64,000 bases of DNA from Pareuzebyella sediminis (GTDB taxonomy: Bacteria; Bacteroidota; Bacteroidia; Flavobacteriales; Flavobacteriaceae), in assembly GCF_008367235.1 (NCBI RefSeq), contig NZ_VTZS01000003.1, positions 744,001 through 808,000 of the forward strand, written 5' to 3'. Of this stretch, positions 61,463 to 64,000 are shown piece by piece. The notes under the pieces are model-generated. The model ran no database searches. It was not told where the DNA came from and worked only from the letters and a program-made list of their open reading frames with translations. Each line of letters starts with the position of its first letter. Position 1 is the stretch's first letter. A program made the translations under genes and the position numbers.

Positions 61463-62590
61463 TTATTCTCCGATTAAATTGAACGCTCCTTTCGTTAAGA
61501 ATTGAGCCGACGATGAGGGAAGGTCAGCACTATTTTCAAGTGCTGTAAATTCCTCTGATGAAAGGCCTGTCTCCACTTTGAGTTGTTTGAAATATAGCGT
61601 ATTGTTTTCTTCTTTCTGAAGTAAAAGGGCGTATGGGGTATCATCGATGGTCACCAAGGCCTCAGAAGGAAGCGCCTTTTTTTGAACCGTATCAACCACA
61701 ATTTCTGCGTTGACGAACATTCCGGTCAGAAAATGATTATCCGATTCATCTTTTAGGTGGCCATGTACCTTGATGGTGCGCTTTTCGTCAATGGACGCCC
61801 CGATTAAATGTACTTCGGCCTCGAAAGTTGTTTTGGAAGCCTCTGGTATTTGGAACCTTATGTCTTGCCCTTTTTTGATAGTCATAATATCTCTTTCAAA
61901 AACAGATAGCTCTAAGTGAATATGATCATTGTCGATAATTTCCAAAATTGGGGAGGCTGGCGACACATAGGCCCCTTTTGTAACGTTAATTTGGGTAATA
62001 CTGCCGCTTATCGGGGCATAAATGCTAGAGGTGCTTGAAATGTTTCCCTTTTCGACTTCAGCGGTGGAAATATTGATCATTTCCAACTGTTTTTTCAGCC
62101 CATTATAACGCGCATTCGTAGTTTTATAGTCGCTCTCTGACTTTAAGAAACTTTTTTGGGAGGTAATATTTTCTTCGCGCAAGGTCTTTTGGCGTTCATA
62201 TTCCGATTCTAAATAGGCCAATTGTTGCTTCGCCTCCAAGTAGTCTTGCTGTAAGGTCACGAATTCCGGGTTTTCAAGTGTTACCAATAATTGTCCTTTT
62301 TTTACAATATCACCCACTAATAGTGGAGTTCTTCGTATATAACCTCCCATGGTGGCACTTACCACTGCTTTGTTTTCTGGGGGCACATCGATCATTCCAT
62401 TGGTTTCAACGGTCACAGGAAAGGTTCGTTCTTGTATTTTTCCCAAAGTCATCTCCCCGTTTTCGAATTGATCACGCGTGACGGTGATGAAATCATCTGA
62501 GGTTTCCGGACTACTTTCCGTGGTTTTTTCAGATGTGTTGCCACAGGAAGCAAATAGAACTAAGGACAGGATATATATTACTTTTTTCAT
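61463..62590 (-). CDS. CusB/HlyD-type efflux RND periplasmic adaptor, lipoprotein
   Basis: This 375-aa adaptor is a lipoprotein (C16 in LFASCGNTSE) with a HlyD-like beta-barrel, a lipoyl domain (VVSATMGGYIRRTPLLVGDIVKKGQLLVTLENPEF) and a long coiled-coil hairpin (residues 108-170). It lies 53 bp after the CusA-CusC gene in the same direction and joins it into a heavy-metal efflux unit. The CusB metal-binding methionines are not obvious, so the metal is uncertain (copper, silver, zinc, cobalt or nickel). Confidence 0.9.
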   Translation of the reverse strand: MKKVIYILSLVLFASCGNTSEKTTESSPETSDDFITVTRDQFENGEMTLGKIQERTFPVTVETNGMIDVPPENKAVVSATMGGYIRRTPLLVGDIVKKGQLLVTLENPEFVTLQQDYLEAKQQLAYLESEYERQKTLREENITSQKSFLKSESDYKTTNARYNGLKKQLEMINISTAEVEKGNISSTSSIYAPISGSITQINVTKGAYVSPASPILEIIDNDHIHLELSVFERDIMTIKKGQDIRFQIPEASKTTFEAEVHLIGASIDEKRTIKVHGHLKDESDNHFLTGMFVNAEIVVDTVQKKALPSEALVTIDDTPYALLLQKEENNTLYFKQLKVETGLSSEEFTALENSADLPSSSAQFLTKGAFNLIGE

Positions 62591-62643
62591 GATGTATGTT
62601 TTTATATTGAGTGCAGCACACAGATTGAAATCATCTGATTAGT

Positions 62644-64000
<1,357 letters not shown>

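Overview
The window reads as chromosome of a marine-type member of the Bacteroidota, family Flavobacteriaceae. This rests on the SusC/SusD pair, the carboxypeptidase-regulatory domains on outer-membrane proteins, short C-x2-KE lipoprotein signals, a DUF3078 protein, -7 boxes of the form TAnnTTTG, weak Shine-Dalgarno use, and a CusA fused to an outer-membrane efflux domain. I saw no rRNA, tRNA, CRISPR array, transposase, prophage or integron. The genus cannot be fixed from sequence alone.

Region 1 (1-9.1 kb) is a sugar-oxidation island. An exported GMC-type FAD dehydrogenase and its Tat-bearing small subunit are divergent from two xylose-isomerase-like TIM-barrel proteins, a Gfo/Idh/MocA oxidoreductase and two DUF1080 (3-keto-glycoside hydrolase type) proteins. 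Together they look like a pathway that oxidises glycosides at C3 and cleaves them by elimination. Region 2 (9.2-26.7 kb) is mostly housekeeping: yicC, gmk, nadD, a phosphate porin and PiT transporter, dGTPase, DUF3078, dxs, tadA, a cold-shock protein, a CLC protein and aspS. It also contains a striking 143-bp structure with 21-bp perfect inverted repeats directly in front of the porin gene. Region 3 (26.8-35.7 kb) holds a TetR-controlled tripartite RND efflux operon with a visible operator, an ECF sigma factor with a membrane-protein partner, and a polyprenyl diphosphate synthase.

Region 4 (35.8-45 kb) is the most interesting part. Six same-strand genes encode a PQQ dehydrogenase-cytochrome c, an SMP-30 lactonase, a COG3964-type amidohydrolase, a RidA protein, a SelA-like PLP enzyme and an RraA-type aldolase, and every one carries an export signal. 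Read in order they form a chemically coherent periplasmic route: oxidation, lactone opening, N-deacetylation, ammonia elimination, imine hydrolysis and retro-aldol cleavage. An acetylated amino sugar such as N-acetylglucosamine, or its aldonic acid, would be a fitting substrate. A LytS/LytTR two-component pair is divergent from this operon and is the obvious candidate regulator.

Region 5 (45.2-57.2 kb) has a Tat-exported FAD amine-oxidase-type enzyme with a c-type cytochrome, facing a SusC-SusD-CRTAC1/VCBS-heptaheme cytochrome operon. Region 6 (57.5-64 kb) is a metal-homeostasis block. A TonB receptor with a CxxC plug motif is divergent from an MntR/DtxR regulator and a ZIP transporter, with a cluster of operator half-sites between them. 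It is followed by a CusB-like adaptor and the 3' end of a CusA-CusC fusion that runs off the window.
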